Assembly: GCA_022563275.1 (NCBI GenBank) | Contig: JADFNR010000137.1 | Span: 1 to 8,699, forward strand | Source of the DNA: Chloroflexota bacterium | Lineage (GTDB): Bacteria > Chloroflexota > Dehalococcoidia > UBA3495 | Direction of reading: 5' to 3' | DNA length: 8,699 bases | Part shown: in pieces, positions 1-6,321 of the stretch | Position numbering within the stretch: the stretch's first letter is position 1 | Layout of the letters: each line of letters opens with the position of its first letter | Notes under the pieces: generated by a model | What the model was told of the DNA's origin: nothing | The model's database searches: none | Seen by the model: the letters and a program-made list of their open reading frames with translations, nothing else | Program-made: the position numbers and the translations under genes

Positions 1-744
1 CCCGGCGAGAAGCCCAGCGGACCGGCCAGCGCTTATAGCGACGCAGTGGCCGGCATGGCCGGGGCCCAGGCTGTTTTGTTGGCGCTGATTCAACGGGCCC
101 GGACGGGCCGGGGCCAATGGATCGACTTATCTCAGATGGAGGCCATGTCTGCGTTGTTGGGGCCTCTGGTCCTGGAGTTAAGCGCCAACAGATCCGATGT
201 CCAGCGGACGGGTAACCGGTTGGCCCACGGCGGCGGCGCTCCTCACGGGGCCTACCGTTGCCTGGGAGATGACCGTTGGTTGGCCATCACCGTGTTTACC
301 GATGATGAGTGGGACGCATTTACCGCCGCCATCGGTTCTCCCGGTTGGGCGTCGGACCAGCGTTTCGCCAACGCCGAGTCCCGGCTAATCCACGCCGACG
401 ACCTGGACAATATGGTCGAGTCCTGGACGGTGGAACAGAACGCCGAAGAAGCGATGCGCCTTCTACAGGCCGCCGGAGTTGCCGCCGGGGTGGTGCAGAC
501 CGGCGAGGACCTGGCCGAGAACGACCCGCATCTGCGGGAACGGGGGCTTTTCCAAAAGGTCCCAGACGCTGCCGGGGTGCCGCGGACCATCGAACGAGCG
601 CCATACAAGTTGTCCCGCACGCCGGGGAGCGTGACCAGGGGCGCCCCGGAGTTCGGGGCGGACCAGGACTTTGTGCTGGGCGAGATACTGGGGGTCGATG
701 ATGACGAATTGGCGGAGATGGCCATCGCCGGGGCTTTTGACTGA
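1..744 (+). CDS. Class III CoA-transferase (CaiB/BaiF family), C-terminal part; 5' end outside window
   Basis: The frame is open from base 1 and ends at TGA 742-744, giving 247 visible residues; family members are usually about 400 residues, so roughly 150 are missing. Members move CoA between carboxylic acids, or racemise acyl-CoAs, in the cytoplasm. The visible part starts just before the family's conserved segment: YSDAVAG (codons 34-54) carries an Asp (codon 40-42) at the position of the catalytic Asp that forms the aspartyl-CoA anhydride, followed by the typical RTGRGQWIDLSQ segment. The C-terminal part, with a DxxVxxWT-like stretch and a GVAAGVV segment followed by L-R-E-R-G-L-F, is also typical. 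A GTG at 46 could be mistaken for a start but lies inside the conserved domain. The next gene is 98 bases downstream with its own promoter candidate, so this is probably the end of an upstream operon. Which acid is activated cannot be told. Confidence 0.93.
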   Translation, partial: PGEKPSGPASAYSDAVAGMAGAQAVLLALIQRARTGRGQWIDLSQMEAMSALLGPLVLELSANRSDVQRTGNRLAHGGGAPHGAYRCLGDDRWLAITVFTDDEWDAFTAAIGSPGWASDQRFANAESRLIHADDLDNMVESWTVEQNAEEAMRLLQAAGVAAGVVQTGEDLAENDPHLRERGLFQKVPDAAGVPRTIERAPYKLSRTPGSVTRGAPEFGADQDFVLGEILGVDDDELAEMAIAGAFD

Positions 745-756
745 CCCGCACGGCAA

Positions 757-785
757 TTGTCAAAGAAGAGGCCAAGACCCATAAT
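757..785 (+). promoter_or_regulatory. Candidate sigma-70-type promoter for the thiolase-fold/DUF35 operon
   Basis: TTGTCA at 757-762 (5 of 6 to TTGACA) is separated by exactly 17 bases from CATAAT at 780-785 (5 of 6 to TATAAT). It lies in the gap after the CoA-transferase stop and would place a transcript start near 792, about 50 bases before the ATG at 843. Seen directly as a pattern; activity is inferred. Confidence 0.5.
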
Positions 786-795
786 ACGCCTGGAT

Positions 796-821
796 TTCCC
801 AGTCTCGATCTTGCCTGGGAA
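796..821 (+). promoter_or_regulatory. Inverted repeat in the leader of the thiolase-fold gene
   Basis: TTCCCAG at 796-802 and CTGGGAA at 815-821 are perfect reverse complements around a 12-base loop. The repeat sits between the candidate promoter and the Shine-Dalgarno AAGGAG at 832-837. It could be an RNA hairpin or an operator just downstream of the transcript start. There is no U-run, so it is not a normal terminator. Confidence 0.3.
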
Positions 822-842
822 CACCAAGGCCAAGGAGAAAGC

Positions 843-2063
843 ATGGAGACCAGGCTTAGAGGAAAATACGCCATCGTCGGGATCGGCGAGACCGAGTACA
901 GCCGCGGCTCCGGCCGCACTACCAGGGCCATGGGCGCAATGGCCATCCGGCGGGCCATGGACGACGCGGGTCTGGACTCCCAAGCGGTGGACGGGATGCT
1001 CAGCTACCACGGCGGGGATTCCACCCCGTCAACGTCCATCATGTATGACCTGGGCCTCAAACCCAACTTCTACATGGACTGCTCCGGCGGCGGTTCCAGC
1101 ACCGAGGCCCTGATCGGCCTGGCCATGGGCGCCATCGAAGCCGGCATGTGCGACACCGTGGCCATCTTCCGGTCCATGAACGGCTACTCCAGTATTCGTA
1201 TCGGCGGCACCGGCGCCAGGGCCGCATCGGCCATCTCCGGCCTGGATCTCATGAAGCGCCCCTACGGCCTGATCAGCGCCGTCCAGAACTTCGCTTTCAA
1301 TTTCACCAAGCACATGTCGGAATACGGGGTGAAGAGCGAAGACCTGGCCCACATCAAGGTGGCCCACAGCAACCACGCCAGCAACAACCCCAAGGCGCTG
1401 ATGAAACAGCGGGTGACGGTGCAAGACGTGATGGACTCCCGCTGGATCATCCGTCCCGTGGCCCATCTTCTGGACTGCTGCTTGGAGACCGACAACGCCA
1501 CCTGCGTGATCGTCACTTCCGCCGAGCGGGCCCGCAACCTGCGTCAGACTCCGGTCCATATCCTTGGCGCCCAGGGCCGGGGCACCAAACCCGGCGGAGA
1601 TTTCCACGTCCAGCACGGCAACCTGGGCCGTGTGGCGGGCCACTACGTCGGCCCCCGTATATTCGAGTTGGCGGGGGTCAAGCATGAAGACATCGACGTC
1701 ACCGGCTGCTACGACGCGTTCACCTACACCGTTCTGCTCCAATTGGAGGACTACGGCTGGTGCAAAAAGGGCGAGGGCAAGGACTACGTGCGGAGCGGCG
1801 TCATCAACCTGGGTGGCAAGGTCCCCAACAACACCAGCGGAGGTCACCTCTGCGAGGCTTACACCCACGGCATGAACATGGTCATCGAGAACGTGCGCCA
1901 GCTGCGGGGCACCGTCGATGACTACTGTCCCAATGCCGCCGCCGGCGAGCACACCTATGACTACTCAGAGGGCGGCTGCCGGCAGGTCAAAGACGCCGAG
2001 ATCAGTATGAATATGGGATGGGGCACCCCGGCCGTGGGCAGCGCCCTCATCATGAGGAGATAG
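843..2063 (+). CDS. Thiolase-superfamily protein, probable Ltp2-type acyl-CoA aldolase (lipid-transfer protein/SCP-x thiolase relative)
   Basis: A 406-residue cytoplasmic protein with the thiolase fold, starting at ATG 843 with AAGGAG five bases upstream. The N-terminus (YAIVGIGETEYSR) and the YDAFTYTVLLQLEDYG and GGHLCEAYTHG segments are typical of the lipid-transfer-protein branch. By eye against SCP-x thiolases, the nucleophilic Cys position falls in a glycine run (G82-G84), the His of the HDCF motif is Tyr290, its Cys is Ala292, and the His of the GHP motif is Tyr340. Loss of Cys/His with gain of Tyr is the hallmark of Ltp2-type aldolases, which cleave beta-hydroxyacyl-CoA side chains by retro-aldol reaction instead of thiolysis. 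The DUF35 gene follows after 5 bases, matching the obligate Ltp2/ChsH2-DUF35 complex. A pipeline would likely call it acetyl-CoA acetyltransferase, which the residues do not support. The family is certain; aldolase activity and substrate are inferred. Confidence 0.92.
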   Translation: METRLRGKYAIVGIGETEYSRGSGRTTRAMGAMAIRRAMDDAGLDSQAVDGMLSYHGGDSTPSTSIMYDLGLKPNFYMDCSGGGSSTEALIGLAMGAIEAGMCDTVAIFRSMNGYSSIRIGGTGARAASAISGLDLMKRPYGLISAVQNFAFNFTKHMSEYGVKSEDLAHIKVAHSNHASNNPKALMKQRVTVQDVMDSRWIIRPVAHLLDCCLETDNATCVIVTSAERARNLRQTPVHILGAQGRGTKPGGDFHVQHGNLGRVAGHYVGPRIFELAGVKHEDIDVTGCYDAFTYTVLLQLEDYGWCKKGEGKDYVRSGVINLGGKVPNNTSGGHLCEAYTHGMNMVIENVRQLRGTVDDYCPNAAAGEHTYDYSEGGCRQVKDAEISMNMGWGTPAVGSALIMRR

Positions 2064-2068
2064 TAGAC

Positions 2069-2575
2069 ATGGCTGTGTATGAATACCGGGGCCAGCGTCT
2101 GGACATCCCCGACAACGACAGCGAATACCGCGGCTACTTCGAGGCCGCCGGTGAACATAGGCTGGTGGTCAAGAAGTGCCGCGCTTGCAGCTTGCTGCGC
2201 GGGGAGCCGGGACCGGGCTGCCCGTGGTGCCCTTCCCTGGAATGGGATTGGGTAGATGTGAGCGGCAAAGGCACCATCTACAGCTATCAGATCGTTGCGC
2301 ATACCGTCATACCCGCATTCCGTGACATGGCGCCCTTTGCCATCGTGCTGGTGGAATTGGACGAGCAGAGCGGCCAACCCACGCCCGAGGACGGTCTCCG
2401 CATCGCCGCCAATCTGGTTGATGGCGATCTGAAGCCAGAGAAAGAGGAAAACGTGGCCATCGGCGTGCGGGTCGAGGTGATCTTCGACGACGAGCCCGAG
2501 GGCATCAGCATCCCCCAATTCAAGTTGTCGGGTGAACCGCCAAAGGGCGAGACCTGGCGGCACGACCTGATCTAG
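2069..2575 (+). CDS. DUF35 zinc-ribbon/OB-fold protein, partner of the thiolase-fold enzyme
   Basis: A 168-residue protein starting at ATG 2069 with GAGGAG (2054-2059) nine bases before it; upstream in-frame codons to 2018 overlap the previous gene and were rejected. Four cysteines, C37/C40 and C51/C54 (CRAC, CPWC), form the rubredoxin-like zinc ribbon. After it comes the OB-fold, with the typical GKGTIYSYQIV strand and a PFAIVLVELDE strand. In the known family this domain binds and stabilises a thiolase-fold partner and helps hold the acyl-CoA; in Ltp2 systems it is required for activity. The five-base gap to the upstream gene suggests translational coupling and a complex. Position 102-130 is rich in acidic residues and looks like a linker or surface loop. 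The partnership is inferred from adjacency and family knowledge. Confidence 0.92.
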   Translation: MAVYEYRGQRLDIPDNDSEYRGYFEAAGEHRLVVKKCRACSLLRGEPGPGCPWCPSLEWDWVDVSGKGTIYSYQIVAHTVIPAFRDMAPFAIVLVELDEQSGQPTPEDGLRIAANLVDGDLKPEKEENVAIGVRVEVIFDDEPEGISIPQFKLSGEPPKGETWRHDLI

Positions 2576-2599
2576 CGCGGGCTGTATGACGGCGGACGA

Positions 2600-2953
2600 T
2601 TGGCAATACTGATCAGCTTCGACATCGACGGCACACTTGAAGTCGGCGACCCGCCGGGCGGCATCACCATGGAGATGGTCCGCCAGGCCCAAGGCCTTGG
2701 CTGCCTGATCGGCAGTTGCTCCGACCGCACCGTGAGCGAACAACGCCGCATCTGGCGGGACCACGGCATCGAAGTGGAGTTTACCGTCCTGAAACACCGG
2801 CTTAAAGAGGTCAAGGAACGGTTCCCGGCCGATGAGTATTACCATGTGGGCGACACCGAGATTGACCGCCGGGCCTCGCTCCAAGCTGGGTTCAATTTTT
2901 TGCCTGTGGAAGATGCCGTCGTCCGTTTATTGAACGGACTCGCACCCCAATAG
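2600..2953 (+). CDS. Small HAD-superfamily hydrolase-like protein
   Basis: A compact 117-residue protein with the HAD core: motif I FDIDGTLE with D8 and D10 (nucleophile and general acid positions), a candidate motif II Ser in IGSCSDR (S39 or S41), a Lys-rich stretch at 65-72 for motif III, and motif IV GDTEID with D85 and D89. No cap domain is visible, which suggests a large substrate such as a protein or nucleic acid, or else a degenerate sensor-like member. The start is TTG at 2600, 24 bases after the DUF35 stop; ATG 2586 is in another frame and soon stops, and no in-frame ATG precedes motif I. No strong ribosome site is visible, so translation may depend on coupling to the gene upstream. 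Role in the pathway is unknown. Confidence 0.82.
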   Translation: MAILISFDIDGTLEVGDPPGGITMEMVRQAQGLGCLIGSCSDRTVSEQRRIWRDHGIEVEFTVLKHRLKEVKERFPADEYYHVGDTEIDRRASLQAGFNFLPVEDAVVRLLNGLAPQ

Positions 2954-3004
2954 TTCAACTTCTCATGTACGCTGGGGGCACGAACCATTCGACTCTACTA
3001 TGAA

Positions 3005-3721
3005 TTGGCCTACCTCTGGCCGATCATCAGCCCGCCCGAAGAATACGCCGGCGAAGCCGAGGTTTTTGGGGACGTGATCCACGAGAAGCTAGGGCCTGGA
3101 CGCCACCGGTTGCTGGAGTTGGGTGTGGGTGGCGGGCATAACCTCTCCCACTTGACTGTGGATTTTGATTGCACCGCCATCGACCTGTCGCCCGATATGT
3201 TGGCTCTTTCGGAAGGTCTCAATCCTGGGGTAGAACACCACCTGGGAGACATGCGGAAGATACGCCTCGGACTGACCTTCGACGCCGTACTGCTCCACGA
3301 TGCGGCCTCTTATCTGCTGACCGAACAGGAACTTCAGGAGACGTTCGCCACGGCGGCGGCCCACCTGCGGCCCAGCGGCGTGCTGATGGTGGCGCCGGAC
3401 TGGTTCCAAGAGACTTTCCCCGATGGGTGGGTCTACGCCTGGGACAGACAGAAGGACGGGGTGGAGGTCAAGATCGAAGAGGTCATGGTTGACCCGGACC
3501 CGTCGGATACCCAGGTTGAATCGACCTACACCTACACCATCAAGAAAGACGGGGAGACCACGGTGGAGGTGGACACCCACATAACGGGCCTCTTCCCCAT
3601 CAATACCTGGACCAGCCTGATGGAAGAGGCGGGGTTCGCCGTTGAGCTCCGGCCCCTGCCGCCCAACGAGGGCGGTTACGGGTCTTGGCTGTTTATTGGG
3701 GTATTCGGGGCCGCGGGCTAG
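3005..3721 (+). CDS. Class I SAM-dependent methyltransferase (start uncertain)
   Basis: From TTG 3005 the protein has 238 residues. It shows the Rossmann methyltransferase motifs in order: motif I LELGVGGGHN (37-46) for SAM, motif II AIDLSPDML (58-66), motif III LGDMR (80-84), and motif IV FDAVLLHDA (92-100), followed by a beta-rich C-terminal half with several Thr-Tyr strands. The substrate is not recognisable. The frame is open upstream back to 2954, and the residues just before the TTG (RLYYE) look like the conserved N-terminus of this family, so the real start is probably earlier, perhaps an unusual codon such as CTG 2972 or ATT 2987, the latter eight bases after a GGGGG run (2974-2978). 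The stop overlaps that of the convergent Rieske gene. Confidence 0.85.
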   Translation: MAYLWPIISPPEEYAGEAEVFGDVIHEKLGPGRHRLLELGVGGGHNLSHLTVDFDCTAIDLSPDMLALSEGLNPGVEHHLGDMRKIRLGLTFDAVLLHDAASYLLTEQELQETFATAAAHLRPSGVLMVAPDWFQETFPDGWVYAWDRQKDGVEVKIEEVMVDPDPSDTQVESTYTYTIKKDGETTVEVDTHITGLFPINTWTSLMEEAGFAVELRPLPPNEGGYGSWLFIGVFGAAG

Positions 3722-5046
3722 TCGTCGTCCCCGGAGATGGTGCCCGCCAGGAACTCGGACACGTCTTCCAAGCCCTGTTCCTTCAAACGCTCGACGGCGA
3801 ATCCCTCGGCCACCGTGGTGTCCATCTCCTGGGCCAGGTGCTCGGCCTGCAGGTCCTTCAAGACCCCGCGCCCTTCGATGGCCACCCTTTGCAGCAGCTT
3901 GCGCCACTGGATGATCTCGGCGTCGGTCCCCGACAGCTTTTCGGGGGTGTCGTAGCGCTGGGGCGTCATGATCTTGGCGTCCTGGTTGGAGAACTGGATG
4001 TTCATCACCCAGTTGTTCCAAAGCCGGAAATGGACCCGCTCGTAGATGCGGCCCAACAGGCTGCCGGGCCGGGTGGTGTGGTAATAAACGATACGGGTGA
4101 CGTTTTCGTCGATGGGGACGCACATCCGGGTGTACATGTGGGTGCGCGCATCAGAGCGGAACATGCCGGGCAGGTGGTGCCCCGAGCCCCACAGCGGGTT
4201 GTTGGTGGTCGGGGGCGTGGCCATTCGGCGCTTGTTGGCCGGAATGAAGACCCAGTTCCAGAGCAGGCGCCACTTACTCTTGGGCCAGCGGCCCAGGCCG
4301 TCGTGGGTGTCCTGATACGGAATCTTACCCCGCAGGATGTTGATGTAATCCCGGAAGCCCCAGGCACGCCTGGGATTGCCCTCGGTCTTCTGGTCTCCCC
4401 AGATTACGTTGAAGCCGTTGCCCACGAAGACCGGCCGGATGCGGGGCGACCGTGCGTAGGGGTCAAGGGGGCCGCGGCCCAGCATCAAGATGGAGTCACG
4501 GTGGACATAATAAACATGGGAGTCCATGGAGTTTTCCAGGGCCACCCGCCAATTTATCGGCCAATCCGTGATTCGGTAGAGGACCTGGCTGTTTTCTTCA
4601 AAGAACTCCTCGGGGACATCCTCTTCGATGGGGGCAGGCTCGTCCTCGCCCATCCAGACGAAGACCATGCCCTTCAGGGTTTGGGTGGGGTATTTACGGG
4701 CCTGGACCTTGCCGGGGATACCCGAGTTGGGGCCTTCACTCAAGACCGCGACGCACTCGCCCGCGCCGTCGAAGACCCAACCGTGATAGGCACAGGCCAC
4801 CGTGCCCTTGAAGTGACAATCGCCCTGGGACAAGCTGGCGCCCCGGTGGGGGCAAACGTCCCAGAGGGCGGCCACGTTCCCCTGCTCATCGCGGAAGAAA
4901 CATAATTCCTCGCCCAGCATCTGGAGGCGCACCGGCTTCCGGCCAACCTTCTTGTCCAGGAGAGCGGGGTACCAGAAGTCGCGTAGTCCCGTGGGCGGGG
5001 CCAACTGCCGCCGGTCTAGATCGGTCTGTTTCGTTGTTGACACCAT
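3718..5046 (-). CDS. Rieske non-haem iron oxygenase, large (catalytic) subunit, carbazole dioxygenase/KshA-like
   Basis: 442 residues, starting at ATG 5046 with GGGGAGA (5060-5054) seven bases upstream. The N-terminal Rieske domain holds the [2Fe-2S] ligands in CPHRG (C65, H67) and CAYHGW (C85, H88). The catalytic domain has ENSMDSHVYYVHRDS (171-185) with D175 as electron-bridging Asp and H177/H182 as iron ligands, and SNQDAK with D356 as the likely third ligand. HRDSIL after the second His, PIDEN at 311-315 and the DAEIIQWRKL tail resemble carbazole 1,9a-dioxygenase as I remember it. The family uses O2 and electrons to hydroxylate or demethylate rings. Unusual: only one residue separates Asp and first His, where relatives have two. 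No ferredoxin or reductase gene lies nearby, so electrons must come from elsewhere. It is last in the dioxygenase operon, 61 bases after the preceding gene. Confidence 0.95.
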   Translation of the reverse strand: MVSTTKQTDLDRRQLAPPTGLRDFWYPALLDKKVGRKPVRLQMLGEELCFFRDEQGNVAALWDVCPHRGASLSQGDCHFKGTVACAYHGWVFDGAGECVAVLSEGPNSGIPGKVQARKYPTQTLKGMVFVWMGEDEPAPIEEDVPEEFFEENSQVLYRITDWPINWRVALENSMDSHVYYVHRDSILMLGRGPLDPYARSPRIRPVFVGNGFNVIWGDQKTEGNPRRAWGFRDYINILRGKIPYQDTHDGLGRWPKSKWRLLWNWVFIPANKRRMATPPTTNNPLWGSGHHLPGMFRSDARTHMYTRMCVPIDENVTRIVYYHTTRPGSLLGRIYERVHFRLWNNWVMNIQFSNQDAKIMTPQRYDTPEKLSGTDAEIIQWRKLLQRVAIEGRGVLKDLQAEHLAQEMDTTVAEGFAVERLKEQGLEDVSEFLAGTISGDDD

Positions 5047-5061
5047 CGGTTTATCTCCCCT

Positions 5062-5074
5062 GTCCGGGCCGGAC
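5062..5074 (-). promoter_or_regulatory. Short inverted repeat upstream of the Rieske gene
   Basis: GTCCGG at 5062-5067 and CCGGAC at 5069-5074 form a perfect inverted repeat around one base, directly next to the ribosome-binding site of the Rieske gene (5060-5054 on the - strand). As RNA it could pair as GTCC/GGAC with a five-base loop and tune access to that site. It may also be chance in GC-rich DNA. Confidence 0.25.
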
Positions 5075-5107
5075 GCCCTATCTTCGGCGCGGATGCCAGA
5101 CTGCCTG

Positions 5108-6166
5108 CTACGGCTTCATCACCGCCAGGCATTTGCTGGAGTTGAAGATATAGGTCTGTAGAAATTCGATGATCTCCGGCTTGCGGTCCAACTCTTGCAT
5201 GGCCCCGGCCAGACACATCCAGTTCAGCATCTCCTGTTGACCGGCGTCCTCGATCTGGGCATTGGTTATGCCGCGCCAGGCCTCATAGTTGCCGGCTTTC
5301 AGTTCCTCGAAGCGGGCCAGGTCCGATTCCACGTCTGGGTAGAGCCACCAGTTCTTGGGGGTCAGGAAGGCATGGGACCAACTGGAGGACGCGATCAGGA
5401 CCGCCCGCCACGGGCTGGCTTGGAGGGCACGGGCCGTGGCCGCTCCCAGCTCCATGCACCGCTTGGGCGAAGGGCCGGGCGGGTCCATGGCCATATCCAC
5501 GCCATTGATCTGCTGGGTGATGGCCCCGCCCCGGTTGCGGATGATATTGCTGCCGTAGCAGTTCACGGAGAACGGTATCACCGGATAGTCGAAGCCTTTG
5601 CGGTCGTAGTCCAGGTAGAGCAGGGTGTTTACGAAGGCGTGGCCCAGGCCCTGCTGGTGGAGAGGTTTGTAGGAGTAGGCGATGTCAAATCCGTCTTCAA
5701 GGAGAGCGCCGGCCAGATAGCGGCTGGATTCGTGTCCCCGGTAGCGGAAGATCTTGTTGGCGGGCTCATCCCAGACATTGGGGCGCTGGCCGCCGTCATG
5801 GCCCACCATGGGCTGACATTCAAATTCATCGTAGGCCATGATGCAGAAGGCGGGGATGATGTCTTCTTTGAAGTTCTCGTACTGGTCGTCGCCCCAGATC
5901 AACACCACGTCGGGTTCGAATGCGTCGATCTCGGCCCGCAACCTTCGGAACCCGTCGACCAGTTTCCCGCGTTGAAACTTGGCGGCGGTGTACCCTTGGT
6001 CGTCGCCCCACTCGGCGCGCATCGCCTCGGGCCAAGACTCCGGGTTTTTCTGCTCCGCTGGGATGCGGTCATTGGTGAGCGCCCTAGTTAGGGAGTAATT
6101 CTTCAGCTCATCAGGGGTGATGAGCGCTGGGGAGTGGGTTAGGCCGACCCCAAGTATCTCTGCCAT
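5108..6166 (-). CDS. LigB-type class III extradiol dioxygenase homologue, copy A
   Basis: 352 residues, starting at ATG 6166 with GGAGA (6177-6173) six bases upstream. By eye against protocatechuate 4,5-dioxygenase LigB, the first iron ligand is H11 (GLTHSPAL), the pocket His is H176 (GLGHAF), the catalytic His is H265 (SSWSHAF), and the carboxylate ligand is E312 (QQEMLNW). The second iron His (LigB NDH, before the IIP-x-F segment) is Gln95 in WGDDQYENFKEDIIPAF. The family opens catechol-type rings next to the diol using Fe(II). Compared with LigB there is an insertion of about 30 residues between H11 and Q95. No LigA-like small subunit gene or domain is seen. It is about two thirds identical by eye to copy B upstream. 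With one ligand changed, activity, metal and substrate are open. Confidence 0.9.
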   Translation of the reverse strand: MAEILGVGLTHSPALITPDELKNYSLTRALTNDRIPAEQKNPESWPEAMRAEWGDDQGYTAAKFQRGKLVDGFRRLRAEIDAFEPDVVLIWGDDQYENFKEDIIPAFCIMAYDEFECQPMVGHDGGQRPNVWDEPANKIFRYRGHESSRYLAGALLEDGFDIAYSYKPLHQQGLGHAFVNTLLYLDYDRKGFDYPVIPFSVNCYGSNIIRNRGGAITQQINGVDMAMDPPGPSPKRCMELGAATARALQASPWRAVLIASSSWSHAFLTPKNWWLYPDVESDLARFEELKAGNYEAWRGITNAQIEDAGQQEMLNWMCLAGAMQELDRKPEIIEFLQTYIFNSSKCLAVMKP

Positions 6167-6226
6167 TTGAATTCTCCGGAATCAGGGATTTGAAACTTTG
6201 CTCCCTCGTTGAATGGGGATTCGGGC

Positions 6227-6306
6227 GGGGGATTTGCCCCCATCTCCGACTGCGTCGAGAGTCTCGACTACGTCGGACCTAGCCTTCCCCCGGCGCCGGG
6301 GGAAGG
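6227..6306. repeat. Cluster of inverted repeats between the two extradiol genes
   Basis: Three symmetrical elements lie in the 155-base gap (6167-6321). First, GGGGG (6227-6231) and CCCCC (6237-6241) flank ATTTG. Second, an arrangement centred on 6261 has TCCGAC (6245-6250) with GTCGGA (6272-6277) as outer arms and GTCGAGA (6254-6260) with TCTCGAC (6262-6268) as inner arms, separated by 3-base mismatched steps. Third, 6283-6306 is a perfect 24-base palindrome (CCTTCCCCCGGC and its complement). None is followed by a U-run on either strand. They could attenuate or process the operon transcript, bind a regulator, or be a dispersed repeat such as a REP or MITE. Confidence 0.6.
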
Positions 6307-6321
6307 GATAATTTGCCGGTC

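Noticed and set aside
1078..1083. Cys80 of the thiolase-fold protein as the thiolase nucleophile
   Set aside because: Anchoring on the following helix (I-x-x-G) places the nucleophile at the glycine run 82-84, with Cys80 three or four residues too early.
1029..1952. Open frame (307 codons) on the - strand opposite the thiolase-fold gene
   Set aside because: It is a Val/Gly/Ala-rich shadow frame without motifs; the + strand gene is clear.
1961..2884. Open frame (307 codons) on the - strand opposite the DUF35 and HAD genes
   Set aside because: It has no domain and runs across two well-supported + strand genes.
3000..3002. ATG at 3000 as start of the left methyltransferase
   Set aside because: It is out of frame with the methyltransferase coding sequence.
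3089..4123. Long open frame (344 codons) on the - strand opposite the left methyltransferase and into the Rieske gene
   Set aside because: It is low-complexity, rich in Arg, His and Gly, with no motifs, and conflicts with two well-supported genes.
3685..4905. Long open frame (406 codons) on the + strand opposite the Rieske gene
   Set aside because: The - strand frame carries all Rieske and iron-site motifs and a good ribosome site; the + frame has no recognisable domain and is the usual by-product of GC-rich codon bias.
5195..6091. Open frame (298 codons) on the + strand opposite extradiol copy A
   Set aside because: Similar shadow fragments occur opposite copy B, as expected from the shared coding sequence; no independent motif.
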